Source: Acidimicrobiales bacterium
GTDB lineage: Bacteria > Actinomycetota > Acidimicrobiia > Acidimicrobiales > Acidimicrobilacustridaceae
Direction: 5' to 3'
NCBI GenBank assembly: GCA_025456085.1
Contig: JALOLF010000035.1
Location: 1 to 39,585 of the forward strand
Length of the DNA stretch: 39,585 bases
Part shown: piece after piece, positions 1 to 7,198 of the stretch
Numbering within the stretch: position 1 is the stretch's first letter
How the letters are laid out: every line of letters begins with the position of its first letter
The notes under the pieces: model-generated
What the model was told of the DNA's origin: nothing
Database searches by the model: none
Seen by the model: only the letters and a program-made list of their open reading frames with translations
Translations under genes and position numbers: made by a program

Positions 1-239
1 CGCCGCTCGAGCACGCCGACGATCACCTCACCTCGCTCGACCGCCACCCAGTCGCCGACCGTGAGCGGGCCGACGTCGCGGCGCACGGGCAGGTGGACCA
101 GGCCTTGGTCGGTGGCCACCAGCGGCAGGGCACGGTCGTCGCGGGCGATGCGCCCGGGCCGGGTGTCGGCGTCGGCGTACGACGCGAACAGGGTCGACCA
201 GCGGTCGTCCCAACCGTAGGAGCGCAGCGTGGCATCCAC
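1..239 (-). CDS. rsgA: RsgA (YjeQ) ribosome small-subunit GTPase, N-terminal part
   Basis: Only the first 79 codons are present; the gene runs off the left edge. The visible part begins VDATLRSYGWDDRW and continues with GRIARDDRALPLVATDQGL and VGDWVAVE. This is the N-terminal OB-fold of RsgA, which precedes the circularly permuted GTPase domain in the family. RsgA is a GTPase that helps 30S subunit maturation. The GTG start at 239 is chosen because a TACGCT hexamer (247-252, complement) lies exactly 7 nt upstream, the spacing seen at many leaderless genes here. It is divergent from the small gene at 301. The GTPase motifs lie outside the window, so the assignment rests on the OB-fold alone. 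Confidence 0.7.
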   Translation of the reverse strand, partial: MDATLRSYGWDDRWSTLFASYADADTRPGRIARDDRALPLVATDQGLVHLPVRRDVGPLTVGDWVAVERGEVIVGVLER

Positions 240-246
240 CGCTGGG

Positions 247-293
247 AGCGTAGTGGCGACGGTTCGCCCCGATGTCGGGGTGTTGGCTAGCGT
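247..293. promoter_or_regulatory. Divergent leaderless promoters (rsgA / epsilon-like gene)
   Basis: On the minus strand TACGCT (252-247) sits 7 nt before the rsgA GTG. On the plus strand TAGCGT (288-293) sits 7 nt before the ATG at 301. Both fit the actinobacterial -10 pattern TAnnnT with transcription starting at the start codon itself. Neither gene has a Shine-Dalgarno sequence, and no clear -35 is seen. Confidence 0.5.
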
Positions 294-300
294 TCGGGCG

Positions 301-504
301 ATGACGAGCGATGCACCGGCCGCGCCACAGCCCCTGGGCATCCTGCCCGAGCCCGGTGACGACGAGGCCGTCGCCATCGTGGCCGCCCTCGAGCTCGCCA
401 TCCCGCGCGCCGGTGTCGCCTCGTCACCGGAGGAGCCCTCCCGGTGGCGGTTCTCGGGACGGTGGTGGACCAAGCCCATCCCCACCCGCCGCGACCGGCC
501 CTGA
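301..504 (+). CDS. Small protein resembling acyl-CoA carboxylase epsilon subunit
   Basis: A 67-residue protein with an N-terminal acidic helix-forming segment (EPGDDEAVAIVAALELAI) and a basic, tryptophan-rich tail (SRWRFSGRWWTKPIPTRRDR). This layout resembles the short epsilon (AccE) subunits that bind actinobacterial acyl-CoA carboxylase beta subunits: a helix followed by a W/R/P-rich tail. No carboxylase gene is in the window, so the function is inferred only from shape. The ATG at 301 is preceded at 7 nt by TAGCGT, suggesting a leaderless mRNA. The metallophosphoesterase gene follows on the same strand 20 nt after its stop, so co-transcription is likely. Confidence 0.5.
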   Translation: MTSDAPAAPQPLGILPEPGDDEAVAIVAALELAIPRAGVASSPEEPSRWRFSGRWWTKPIPTRRDRP

Positions 505-524
505 CGTTGCCGAGGGGGGGATCC

Positions 525-1529
525 GTGGAGCTGACGACGGTCGCCGACGACGAGGCGGTGGTCCACGACGGGTCGGAGGTGCGGGTCTACGACGGCCTCG
601 AGCCCGACACCGTCTACGAGTACGACGGGTTCGTGTTCCGCACCCTGCCCCGCCCCGCCGGGGAGCTGTTGTGCACCTTCGGCACGGTCAACGACGTGCA
701 CTTCGGCGAGGTGGAGTGCGGGCTGATCGACGGGATGGAGACCGGCCCCGTGTTCGGCGTGGCGGACGGCGACGAGCCCTACCCGATCACGATGAACCGG
801 GGTGCCATCCACGAGATGGAGCAGCGCGACCTGGCCGCGGTCGTCGTGAAGGGCGACCTGACCAGCAACGGCACCGACGACGAGTACCGCGAGTTCCTGG
901 AGTACTACGAGGGCGCGTTCGGGGAGCGGCTCTTCCACGTGCGGGGGAACCACGACGCCTACCACGGCGCGACGTTCGCGGCCGACGCTCCCTTCGTGGT
1001 GGGGCTTCCGGGGGTGACGCTGGCGGTCATCGACACGAGCATCCCCGGTCATGCCACCGGGCAGGTGACGGGCGAGACCCTGCGCGTCCTGCACGACCTG
1101 GCGGCGGAGGCCGAGGACCCGATCCTGGTGCTGGGCCACCACCACGTGTGGAGTCCGGAGTCCAACGTCCGCCAGGAGGGGTACTTCGGGATCAACCCCG
1201 ACGACTCCGAGCGGCTCATCGAGGTGGTGGCTGCCCGCCACGGCATCCTCGGGTACTTCGCGGGGCACACCCACCGCAACCGCGTCCGCCGGTTCGGGCT
1301 GACGGGTGACACGCCCTGGGTCGAGGTGGCCTGCGTGAAGGACTTCCCGGGGGCCTGGGCCGAGTACCGGGTGTACGAAGGCGGGATCCTGCAGGTCATG
1401 CGGCGCATCTCCACACCCGACGCGCTGGTGTGGACCGACCGGACCCGGGCCATGTACGACGGCGCCTACTTCGGGTACGCCTTCGGCGAGCTCCACGACC
1501 GCTGCTTCCCGATCTGGCCCCGACGATGA
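525..1529 (+). CDS. Calcineurin-like metallophosphoesterase (CpdA/Icc type)
   Basis: A 334-residue protein. The first ~50 residues look like a beta-sandwich (fibronectin-like) segment, followed by the five signature blocks of dimetal phosphoesterases: NDVHFGE (Asp57, His59), GDLTSNG (Asp111), GNHD (141-144), GHHH (204-207) and GHTH (247-250). All metal ligands appear intact. The order and spacing match class III cyclic nucleotide phosphodiesterases and related 3',5'-cAMP or phosphodiester hydrolases; the real substrate is unknown. The GTG at 525 is chosen because GAGGGGGG lies just upstream (about 512-520); an in-frame TTG at 507 is an alternative. The next gene begins 13 nt downstream with its own AGGAGG, so the two probably form an operon. 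Confidence 0.82.
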   Translation: MELTTVADDEAVVHDGSEVRVYDGLEPDTVYEYDGFVFRTLPRPAGELLCTFGTVNDVHFGEVECGLIDGMETGPVFGVADGDEPYPITMNRGAIHEMEQRDLAAVVVKGDLTSNGTDDEYREFLEYYEGAFGERLFHVRGNHDAYHGATFAADAPFVVGLPGVTLAVIDTSIPGHATGQVTGETLRVLHDLAAEAEDPILVLGHHHVWSPESNVRQEGYFGINPDDSERLIEVVAARHGILGYFAGHTHRNRVRRFGLTGDTPWVEVACVKDFPGAWAEYRVYEGGILQVMRRISTPDALVWTDRTRAMYDGAYFGYAFGELHDRCFPIWPRR

Positions 1530-1542
1530 GCAGGAGGCTGCC

Positions 1543-2193
1543 GTGAGCGACCGGCTGGACGTCCGCGAGGCGTACCGGGTGGGGGCGGCGTGGTACGTCG
1601 ACACGTTGCGCCTCGTCGGGCCCACCCAGTGGGACCTGCCGGGTCTCGGTGAGTGGTCCGTGCGGGAGCTCGCCGCGCATGCCGGGCGGGCGTTCTCGAC
1701 GGTGGAGCAGTACCTGGCCGAACCCGGCCTCGTCGTCGAGGTGCCCACGGCCACCGAGTACTACGAGCAGATGCTGGGTGGTGCGGGTGGGGAGCCCGGC
1801 GCCGTGCACGCCGCGGTCGCCCAACGGGCCCGGGAGGACGCCGCGGCGCTCGGCGACGATCCGTCCGGCGCCCTCACGGCGCGGGTCGACCGGGTGCTGG
1901 ATCTGCTGGCCACGTCCTCCGACGACGCCACCTTCCGCACGCCGGCCGGCGTCATGCCCTTCGCCGACTACCTGGCCACCCGGGTGGTGGAGGTCACGGT
2001 GCACACCGCGGACCTGTGCGCCGCGTTGGGGCGGGCGGCCGACGTGCCCGAGCCGGCGGGTTGCGTCACGTTGCGGGTGCTCGCCGATCTGCTGGCCGCC
2101 ACGGGTGCGGGCACGGTGACGGCGTCGGTGATCCGCGCCCTGACCGGACGGGGACCGCTCCCGGCCGGCTTCGACGCCTTCCCGGGCGCGTGA
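1543..2193 (+). CDS. DinB/mycothiol-dependent maleylpyruvate isomerase-family protein
   Basis: A 216-residue protein starting SDRLDVREAYRVGAAWYVD. It contains the family's early segment LGEWSVRELAAHAGRAF, where the His is a likely metal ligand, and a central ATRVVEVTVHTADLCAALG helix carrying a second His. This is the MDMPI_N/DinB four-helix fold, often named maleylpyruvate isomerase family mycothiol-dependent enzyme. Most members have no assigned reaction, so thiol-dependent metalloenzyme is the safe description. The GTG start has a strong AGGAGG (1531-1536) at good spacing. It lies 13 nt after the phosphoesterase and 10 nt before the CoA transferase, on the same strand. Confidence 0.75.
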   Translation: MSDRLDVREAYRVGAAWYVDTLRLVGPTQWDLPGLGEWSVRELAAHAGRAFSTVEQYLAEPGLVVEVPTATEYYEQMLGGAGGEPGAVHAAVAQRAREDAAALGDDPSGALTARVDRVLDLLATSSDDATFRTPAGVMPFADYLATRVVEVTVHTADLCAALGRAADVPEPAGCVTLRVLADLLAATGAGTVTASVIRALTGRGPLPAGFDAFPGA

Positions 2194-2203
2194 GCGCCGC
2201 CGG

Positions 2204-3331
2204 ATGAGCGGACCCGCGGCGCCCCTGGCCGACCTGCGGGTGGTGGACCTCTCGACGGTCCTCGCCGGGCCGGGGTGCGCCCGCTACCTGGCCGACTTCG
2301 GCGCCGACGTGGTCAAGGTCGAGCGACCCGACGGGGGAGACACCCTGCGGGCCATGGGGTGGCGCGATCCCCGCGACGACGTGACGCTGTTCTGGAAGCT
2401 GGCCGGGCGGGGCAAGCGGTGCATGGTCGCCGACCTGACGGACCCCACCGACCTGGCGCTGGTGCGACGGCTCATCGACACCGCGGACGTGCTGGTCGAG
2501 AACTTCCGGCCCGGCAAGCTCGAGGCGCTCGGCCTCGTGCCCGACGACCTGCTGGCACGCAACCCGCGTCTGGTGATCACCCGGGTGAGCGGCTTCGGCC
2601 AGGACGGGCCCTACGCGGCGCGGCCCGGGTTCGCCACGCTGGCCGAAGCCCTGTCGGGCTTCGCGGCCATCAACGGTGAGCCGGACGGACCGCCGCTGCT
2701 GCCCCCCATCGCCCTCACCGACGAGGTGACGGCGCTGGTGGCCGCCTTCGCCACGCTGGTCGCGGTGCACGCCGGCGTGGGGCAGGTGGTGGACGTCAAC
2801 CTGCTCGAGTCGCTGTTCCATCTCATGGGTCCCCTGGTGTCGGCCCACGCCCTGAGCGGGTACCTCCAACCCCGGCTCGGCTCGGGCATCCCCTACACGG
2901 TGCCGCGCAACACCTACCGCTGCGGCGACGGACGGTGGGTGGCGGTGTCCACCTCGGCGGAGTCGGTGGCGCGTCGCGTGCTCGACCTGGTGGGGGCGGG
3001 GGACGACGAGCGGTTCCGCAGCTTCGCCGGCCGCGTCGAGCACCGGGGGGAGCTCGACGAGCTGGTCTCGGCCTGGTGTGCGCAACGGTCGCTCGACGAG
3101 GTGCTGGCGGCCTTCGAACGGGCGCACGCCGCCGCGGCACCCGTGTACACCATGGCCGACATCGCCGCCGACCCCCACTACCGGGCCCGTGAGGCGGTCG
3201 TGGACGTCGACGGTGTGCCCATGCAGGGTCTCATCGCCCGGCTCTCCGCCACCCCCGGTCGGATCCGGTGGGCGGGTCGGCCGCTGGGCGCGGACGACGC
3301 CGAGGTGCGCGCCGAGCTCGACGAGGCGTAG
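2204..3331 (+). CDS. CaiB/BaiF family (class III) CoA transferase
   Basis: A 375-residue protein with the family opening LADLRVVDLSTVLAGPGCARYLADFGADVVKVE, shown here in part as VVDLSTVLAGPGC and FGADVVKVERP. It continues with NFRPGKLEALGL, ITRVSGFGQDGPYA and the GQVVDVNLLESLFHL segment. Class III enzymes move CoA between carboxylic acids (or racemise alpha-methylacyl-CoA) via an aspartyl-CoA thioester. In the block where formyl-CoA transferase has its catalytic Asp (MQDAV), this protein has Glu202 (LLESL). That alignment is by eye and would need checking. The substrate cannot be read from sequence. It lies last in a same-strand run with the isomerase-family gene and is convergent with the GGDEF-like gene, 10 nt apart. 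Confidence 0.85.
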   Translation: MSGPAAPLADLRVVDLSTVLAGPGCARYLADFGADVVKVERPDGGDTLRAMGWRDPRDDVTLFWKLAGRGKRCMVADLTDPTDLALVRRLIDTADVLVENFRPGKLEALGLVPDDLLARNPRLVITRVSGFGQDGPYAARPGFATLAEALSGFAAINGEPDGPPLLPPIALTDEVTALVAAFATLVAVHAGVGQVVDVNLLESLFHLMGPLVSAHALSGYLQPRLGSGIPYTVPRNTYRCGDGRWVAVSTSAESVARRVLDLVGAGDDERFRSFAGRVEHRGELDELVSAWCAQRSLDEVLAAFERAHAAAAPVYTMADIAADPHYRAREAVVDVDGVPMQGLIARLSATPGRIRWAGRPLGADDAEVRAELDEA

Positions 3332-3341
3332 CCCCCGGCGG

Positions 3342-4121
3342 CTACTCGACGGCGGTGGCGACCTCGATGCGGTCCTGGCGCCACTCCCGGGCCATGTCCA
3401 GGGCCAGGTCGGCGCGGTCGAGGACCTCGTCGGTGGAGAAGCCGTGGGCCGGATAGCACGCCACGCCGGCCCACATCGTCAGCGCCGGACCGTCGTCGGT
3501 CAGGGCCCTGCGGATGCGCTCCACCGTCCAGATGGCACCCGTCTCGGCGGTGTCCTCCAGGATCAGGGCGTACCCACCGTCCATGAGCCGGCAGGCGGTG
3601 TCGGACTCCCGGATGGTGCGCAGGATGTGACCGGCCACCTTCGCCGGCACGGCGGGTCGTGGCCGGCCGGTGCCGAGCCCCTCGACGACCTCCATCAGCA
3701 CGATCGCCACCGGCTTGAGGTTGCGTCGGGCCGCCGCGATGCGGGCGTCGAGGGCGACGGTGAAGTAGCCCTCGCTCCACAGGCCGGTGGCGTCGTCGGT
3801 GAGGGCGTCGCGTTGGGTGGCCTTGCGGATGGCGGTGAGCTGGATCCGTGACGAGAGCTGGTTCTCGACGTCCTGGCGGGCCTTCGCCTCCTGCTCGACG
3901 GTGGTCTCGAGCTCGCTGACCTGCTCGGTGAGCTCCTCGATGCGCCGGTCGGCTCGTCGCAGCAGACCGACGATGCGCCAGACGGCGACGCCCGCCACGA
4001 GCGTGACGGCGGCGGCGATGACGGCCAGCGTGACGGCGTCCCAGGCCACGGCGGCCGCACCCAGCGCCAGACCGAGGACCACGATGATCAGCCCCACCAC
4101 GGCTCGACGGTCCACCCGCAT
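3342..4121 (-). CDS. Membrane protein with degenerate GGDEF domain
   Basis: A 259-residue protein. It has two hydrophobic helices (about residues 6-28 and 31-51), a coiled coil (about 53-95, RIEELTEQVSELETTVEQE) and a GGDEF-like domain. The domain keeps its fold markers (DDATGLWSEGYF, ARRNLKPVAIVLM), but the signature GGDEF is MDGGY (about 180-184) and the metal-binding DxD segment reads LMEVVEG. Diguanylate cyclase activity is therefore unlikely. The allosteric I-site RxxD is intact as RESD (171-174), five residues before the signature, so c-di-GMP binding is possible. ATG 4121 is chosen; an in-frame TTG at 4148 would add nine residues. It starts about 50 nt after the ethylmalonyl-CoA mutase stop and probably shares its transcript. 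Confidence 0.72.
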   Translation of the reverse strand: MRVDRRAVVGLIIVVLGLALGAAAVAWDAVTLAVIAAAVTLVAGVAVWRIVGLLRRADRRIEELTEQVSELETTVEQEAKARQDVENQLSSRIQLTAIRKATQRDALTDDATGLWSEGYFTVALDARIAAARRNLKPVAIVLMEVVEGLGTGRPRPAVPAKVAGHILRTIRESDTACRLMDGGYALILEDTAETGAIWTVERIRRALTDDGPALTMWAGVACYPAHGFSTDEVLDRADLALDMAREWRQDRIEVATAVE

Positions 4122-4170
4122 CCATCGGAGGGACCGGGTGGTAATCAAGGGGGCCGGTGCGGGTTTTCTC

Positions 4171-6132
4171 CTACGCTCGCCCGGCGGCCACCAGGTCCAC
4201 GATGTCGGTCATGATCCGGCCCAGCTCGAAGTCCTTGGGGGTGTAGACCGCGGCCACACCCCGCTCGAGCAGCGCCGGCCGGTCGTCCTCGGGGATGATG
4301 CCGCCCACGACGACGGGGGCCTCGACGCCCTCGTCGCGGACCAGCCGCACCACCTCGGGCACGAGCTCGAGGTGGCTCCCCGACAGGATGGACAGGCCGA
4401 TGACGTCCACGTCCTCGTCGCGGGCGACGGCCGCGATCTGCTCGGGCGTGAGGCGGATGCCCTGGTAGATGACCTCCATGCCAGCGTCGCGGGCGGCCAC
4501 CGCGATCTGCTCGGCGCCGTTGGAGTGGCCGTCGAGGCCCGGCTTGGCCACGAGGAACCGGGGCGGACCGCCCGGCAGCTCCTTGACCCGGTCGGCCAGC
4601 TCGGCCAGGGAGGCGACGCCGCCGACGCCGACCGCCGCGGCCACGCCGGTGGGGGCGCGGTACTCGCCGAACACCTCGCGCAGCACACCCGCCCACTCCC
4701 CGGTGGTACCACCGGCATGGGCCAGGTCGATGGTGGGAGGCATGATGTTGGTGCCGGTCTCGGCGGCCCGTCGCAGCTCCTCGAGGGAGCGCTCGACCGC
4801 GTCCTCGTCCCGCTCGGCCCGCCAGGCGGCCAGGTCGGCGACCATGTGGTCGTGCACGGCGGGGTCGACCTTCAGGATGTTCTCCTCGCCGCCCAGCGGG
4901 GAGACCTCGGTCTCGGTGAAGGCGTTCACGCCGACCACGGTCAGCTCGCCCGATTCGATGTGGCGCATGCGCTCGGTGTGGGACTTGACCAGTCGCCCCT
5001 TCAGCTCCTCGATGGCGGCGAAGGCGCCGCCCAGGGCCAGCACGTCGTCGAGCTCGGCCTGCGCACCCTCGATCAGCTCGGCGGTGCGGGCCTCGACGAC
5101 GTGGGAGCCGTCGAAGAGGTCGGGGTACTCGAGCAGGTCGGTCTCGAAGGCCAGCACCTGCTGCATGCGCAGCGACCACTGCTGGTCCCACGGGCGGGGG
5201 AGGCCCAGCGCCTCGTTCCACGCCGGCAGCTGGATCGAGCGGGCCCGGGCGTTGCGGGACAGCGACACGGCCAGCATCTCGAGCACGATGCGCTGCACGT
5301 TGTTCTCGGGTTGGGCCTCGGTGAGCCCGAGCGAGTTGACCTGCACCCCGTAGCGGAAGCGGCGCAGCTTGGGATCCTGCACGCCGTAGCGCTCGAGGGT
5401 GATGCGGTCCCACAGCTCGGTGAAGGCCCGCATCTTGCACATCTCCTCGACGAAGCGGATGCCTGCGTTCACGAAGAAGGAGATGGAGGCCACGACGGCG
5501 GGGAAGCGCTCCTCGGACACCTGACCGGAGTCGCGCACCGCGTCGAGCACGTCGATGGCGGTGGCCAGGCTGTAGGCGATCTCCTGCACCGGCGTGGCCC
5601 CTGCCTCCTGCAGGTGGTAGCTGCACACGTTCATGGGGTTCCACTTGGGGATCCACTCCGAGCAGAAGGCGATCATGTCGACGATCAGCCGCTTGGAGGG
5701 CTCCGGCGGGAAGATGTACGTCCCCCGCGACAGGTACTCCTTGACGATGTCGTTCTGCGTGGTGCCCCGCAGGGCCTTGGACGACACGCCCTGGTTCTCG
5801 GCGTTGGCCACGTAGAGCCCGAGCAGCCAGGCCGCCGGCGCGTTGATGGTCATCGAGGTGTTCATCTCGCCCGGCGGGATGCCGTCGAGCAGCTGGGCCA
5901 TGTGCCCGAGGTGGGCCACGGGCACGCCCACCTTGCCCACCTCGCCGATGGCGTGGGGATCGTCGGCGTCGTAGCCCGTCTGGGTGGGCAGGTCGAAGGC
6001 GATGGACAGGCCGGTCTGGCCCTTGGCGAGGTTGGTCCGGTAGAGCTCGTTGGAGGCCCTGGCGGTGCTGTGGCCCGAGTAGGTCCGCATCATCCAGGGC
6101 TTGTCACGGGTGGGGAGCGTCGGGTCGGCCAT
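4171..6132 (-). CDS. ecm: Ethylmalonyl-CoA mutase (MeaA type), B12-dependent
   Basis: A 653-residue protein with catalytic and cobalamin domains in one chain. The N-terminal part contains KPWMMRTYSGHSTARASNE, FDLPTQTGYD, MNTSMTINA and CSYHLQEAGATPVQEIA, which match the MeaA/Ecm branch of the methylmalonyl-CoA mutase family rather than MutA/MutB. The C-terminal B12 domain has the base-off motif DGHSNG (about residues 533-538), then LSILSGSH and VVVGGIIP. Ecm converts ethylmalonyl-CoA to methylsuccinyl-CoA in the ethylmalonyl-CoA pathway. The start is ATG 6132: homologues begin just before the KPWLMRTY block, and a GACCAT hexamer lies 6 nt upstream. A GTG at 6168 would add 12 residues. Crotonyl-CoA carboxylase/reductase is not in the window. 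Confidence 0.9.
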   Translation of the reverse strand: MADPTLPTRDKPWMMRTYSGHSTARASNELYRTNLAKGQTGLSIAFDLPTQTGYDADDPHAIGEVGKVGVPVAHLGHMAQLLDGIPPGEMNTSMTINAPAAWLLGLYVANAENQGVSSKALRGTTQNDIVKEYLSRGTYIFPPEPSKRLIVDMIAFCSEWIPKWNPMNVCSYHLQEAGATPVQEIAYSLATAIDVLDAVRDSGQVSEERFPAVVASISFFVNAGIRFVEEMCKMRAFTELWDRITLERYGVQDPKLRRFRYGVQVNSLGLTEAQPENNVQRIVLEMLAVSLSRNARARSIQLPAWNEALGLPRPWDQQWSLRMQQVLAFETDLLEYPDLFDGSHVVEARTAELIEGAQAELDDVLALGGAFAAIEELKGRLVKSHTERMRHIESGELTVVGVNAFTETEVSPLGGEENILKVDPAVHDHMVADLAAWRAERDEDAVERSLEELRRAAETGTNIMPPTIDLAHAGGTTGEWAGVLREVFGEYRAPTGVAAAVGVGGVASLAELADRVKELPGGPPRFLVAKPGLDGHSNGAEQIAVAARDAGMEVIYQGIRLTPEQIAAVARDEDVDVIGLSILSGSHLELVPEVVRLVRDEGVEAPVVVGGIIPEDDRPALLERGVAAVYTPKDFELGRIMTDIVDLVAAGRA

Positions 6133-6138
6133 GGCTTC

Positions 6139-6144
6139 ATGGTC
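6139..6144 (-). promoter_or_regulatory. Possible -10 of leaderless ecm
   Basis: GACCAT on the minus strand ends 6 nt before ATG 6132. It fits the local leaderless geometry but has G rather than T at the first position, so it is weaker than the others. Confidence 0.3.
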
Positions 6145-6192
6145 CCGCGTCGGGGTGGTTCCTGTCACGCTGGCGACTCGGCACCGGGGAGG

Positions 6193-6220
6193 TTGACAAA
6201 CACGAAAGACGAACTATGAT
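6193..6220 (+). promoter_or_regulatory. Near-consensus sigma-70 promoter
   Basis: TTGACA (6193-6198), a 16-nt spacer and TATGAT (6215-6220) form an almost perfect housekeeping promoter inside a short AT-rich island (6193-6243) in otherwise very GC-rich DNA. Transcription would start near 6227, giving a roughly 30-nt leader with GGAGGG (6245-6250) before the ATG at 6256. It is the strongest canonical promoter in the window, and unlike most starts here it drives a leadered mRNA. Confidence 0.8.
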
Positions 6221-6255
6221 TCCTGAATAAGCAACCACTTATTGGAGGGATCGTC

Positions 6256-6483
6256 ATGACCGCAGTGATGGAACGGGTGGTCGGCGGTGCGGCGCCGGTG
6301 AGCCAGGGTCCCTTGTCGGCGGGGGATCCGGTGCAGGTCCAGAACCGATTCGACGGCTCCTGGTGCTCCGGGTTCGAGGTGGCGGAGATCCTGAGCGGCG
6401 TGGGTCGCCGCCGCTACCGCGTCCGTCGCCTCAGCGACGGAGCGATCCTGCCGGTCCTCTTCGTGGAGGACGCCCTGCGCTGA
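6256..6483 (+). CDS. Small conserved-looking protein, Tudor-like beta barrel (unknown function)
   Basis: A 75-residue protein. Residues 1-21 are a flexible lead. The rest (GDPVQVQNRFDGSWCSGFEV through YRVRRLSDGAILPVLF and VEDALR) is a run of short beta strands with the order expected of a Tudor/agenet or SH3-like barrel. I recognise this FDGSW-RRxSDG-LP pattern as recurring in Acidimicrobiia proteins of unknown role; no function should be assigned. The ATG has a good GGAGGG ribosome-binding site and a near-consensus promoter, suggesting high constitutive expression, and base use shows no sign of transfer. It is divergent from ecm and convergent with aat. Confidence 0.7.
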   Translation: MTAVMERVVGGAAPVSQGPLSAGDPVQVQNRFDGSWCSGFEVAEILSGVGRRRYRVRRLSDGAILPVLFVEDALR

Positions 6484-6492
6484 CCGGAGCCT

Positions 6493-7158
6493 TCACGGGG
6501 CGAAGGGGTCGACGGGCAGCGTGACCGCGAGGTGCAGCCGGCGCAGGTACTCGGCCCGCGGCACGTCGATCGCCCCCAGGGTCACCAGGTGATCCGTCGT
6601 CCACTGCACGTCGAGGAGGGTGGCGTCCCCGTCGCGCAGCAGCTCCACCAGCGCCACCAGTGCCACCTTGGAGGCGTCGGTGGCGTGGGAGAACATCGAT
6701 TCGCCGGCGAAGAGTCCGCCGATCGACACGCCGTACAGCCCGCCGACGAGCTCGCCCGCCGGCGACCAGGACTCGATGCTGTGGGCCCAGCCCAGCTCGT
6801 GCAGCCGTGCGTAGGCCTCGACGATGGCCAGGGTGATCCATCCGCCGTCCCGACGGGGCGCCCCACAGGCCCGGACCACGTCGACGAAGGCGGTGTCCAC
6901 CCGCACCTCGTAGCGGCGCAGCGACCGGTTCAGCGACCGGCTGACGCGCAGGCCGTCGAGGGGGAGCACGCCCCGCGGGTCCGGTGACCACCAGGCCATG
7001 CGACCCCGCCGGCCGAGGGGCATGGGGAACAGCCCGGCCCGGTAGGCGGCGAGCAGGGTGCCGGGCTCCAGATCGGCACCGACCCCGACCACGCCGTACT
7101 CGTCGGCGGTGTCGGGGTCGGGGAACTGCCAGCGTGAGGGCGGCGGCTCGATGCGCAC
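6493..7158 (-). CDS. aat: Leucyl/phenylalanyl-tRNA-protein transferase
   Basis: A 221-residue protein with the full Aat signature: FPDPDTADEYGVVGVGADL, AAYRAGLFPMP, MAWWSPDPRGVLPL, then GWITLAIVEAYARLHELGWAHSIE, VGGLYGVSIGGLFAGESMF and LDVQWTTDHLVTLGA. Aat moves Leu or Phe from its tRNA to the N-terminal Arg/Lys of proteins, creating an N-degron read by ClpS-ClpAP. The length matches the family. GTG 7158 (VRIEPPP) is 27 nt downstream of the hbd stop on the same strand, across a small tandem repeat, so the two genes are probably co-transcribed. It ends 9 nt from the convergent small gene. Confidence 0.92.
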   Translation of the reverse strand: MRIEPPPSRWQFPDPDTADEYGVVGVGADLEPGTLLAAYRAGLFPMPLGRRGRMAWWSPDPRGVLPLDGLRVSRSLNRSLRRYEVRVDTAFVDVVRACGAPRRDGGWITLAIVEAYARLHELGWAHSIESWSPAGELVGGLYGVSIGGLFAGESMFSHATDASKVALVALVELLRDGDATLLDVQWTTDHLVTLGAIDVPRAEYLRRLHLAVTLPVDPFAP

Positions 7159-7171
7159 CCTGTCGTGCGTC

Positions 7172-7198
7172 CTGCGCTACCTGCGCTACCTGCGCTCG
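7172..7198. repeat. Three tandem 9-bp units at the hbd 3' end
   Basis: Units CTGCGCTAC (7172-7180), CTGCGCTAC (7181-7189) and CTGCGCTCG (7190-7198). Read on the minus strand they encode the end of hbd and give two in-frame TAG stops nine bases apart (7186-7188 and 7177-7179). They probably arose by local slippage. Confidence 0.6.

Noticed and set aside
3787-6219. Long open frame on the plus strand opposite ecm (about 810 codons)
   Set aside because: It is the complement of an unmistakable mutase gene; its translation is Val/Gly/His-rich with no domain. Long antisense frames are expected in very GC-rich DNA.
4171-6250. Cobalamin riboswitch before ecm
   Set aside because: There is almost no 5' leader: the ATG lies 6 nt after a -10-like hexamer, and no B12-box sequence is visible between 6133 and 6255.
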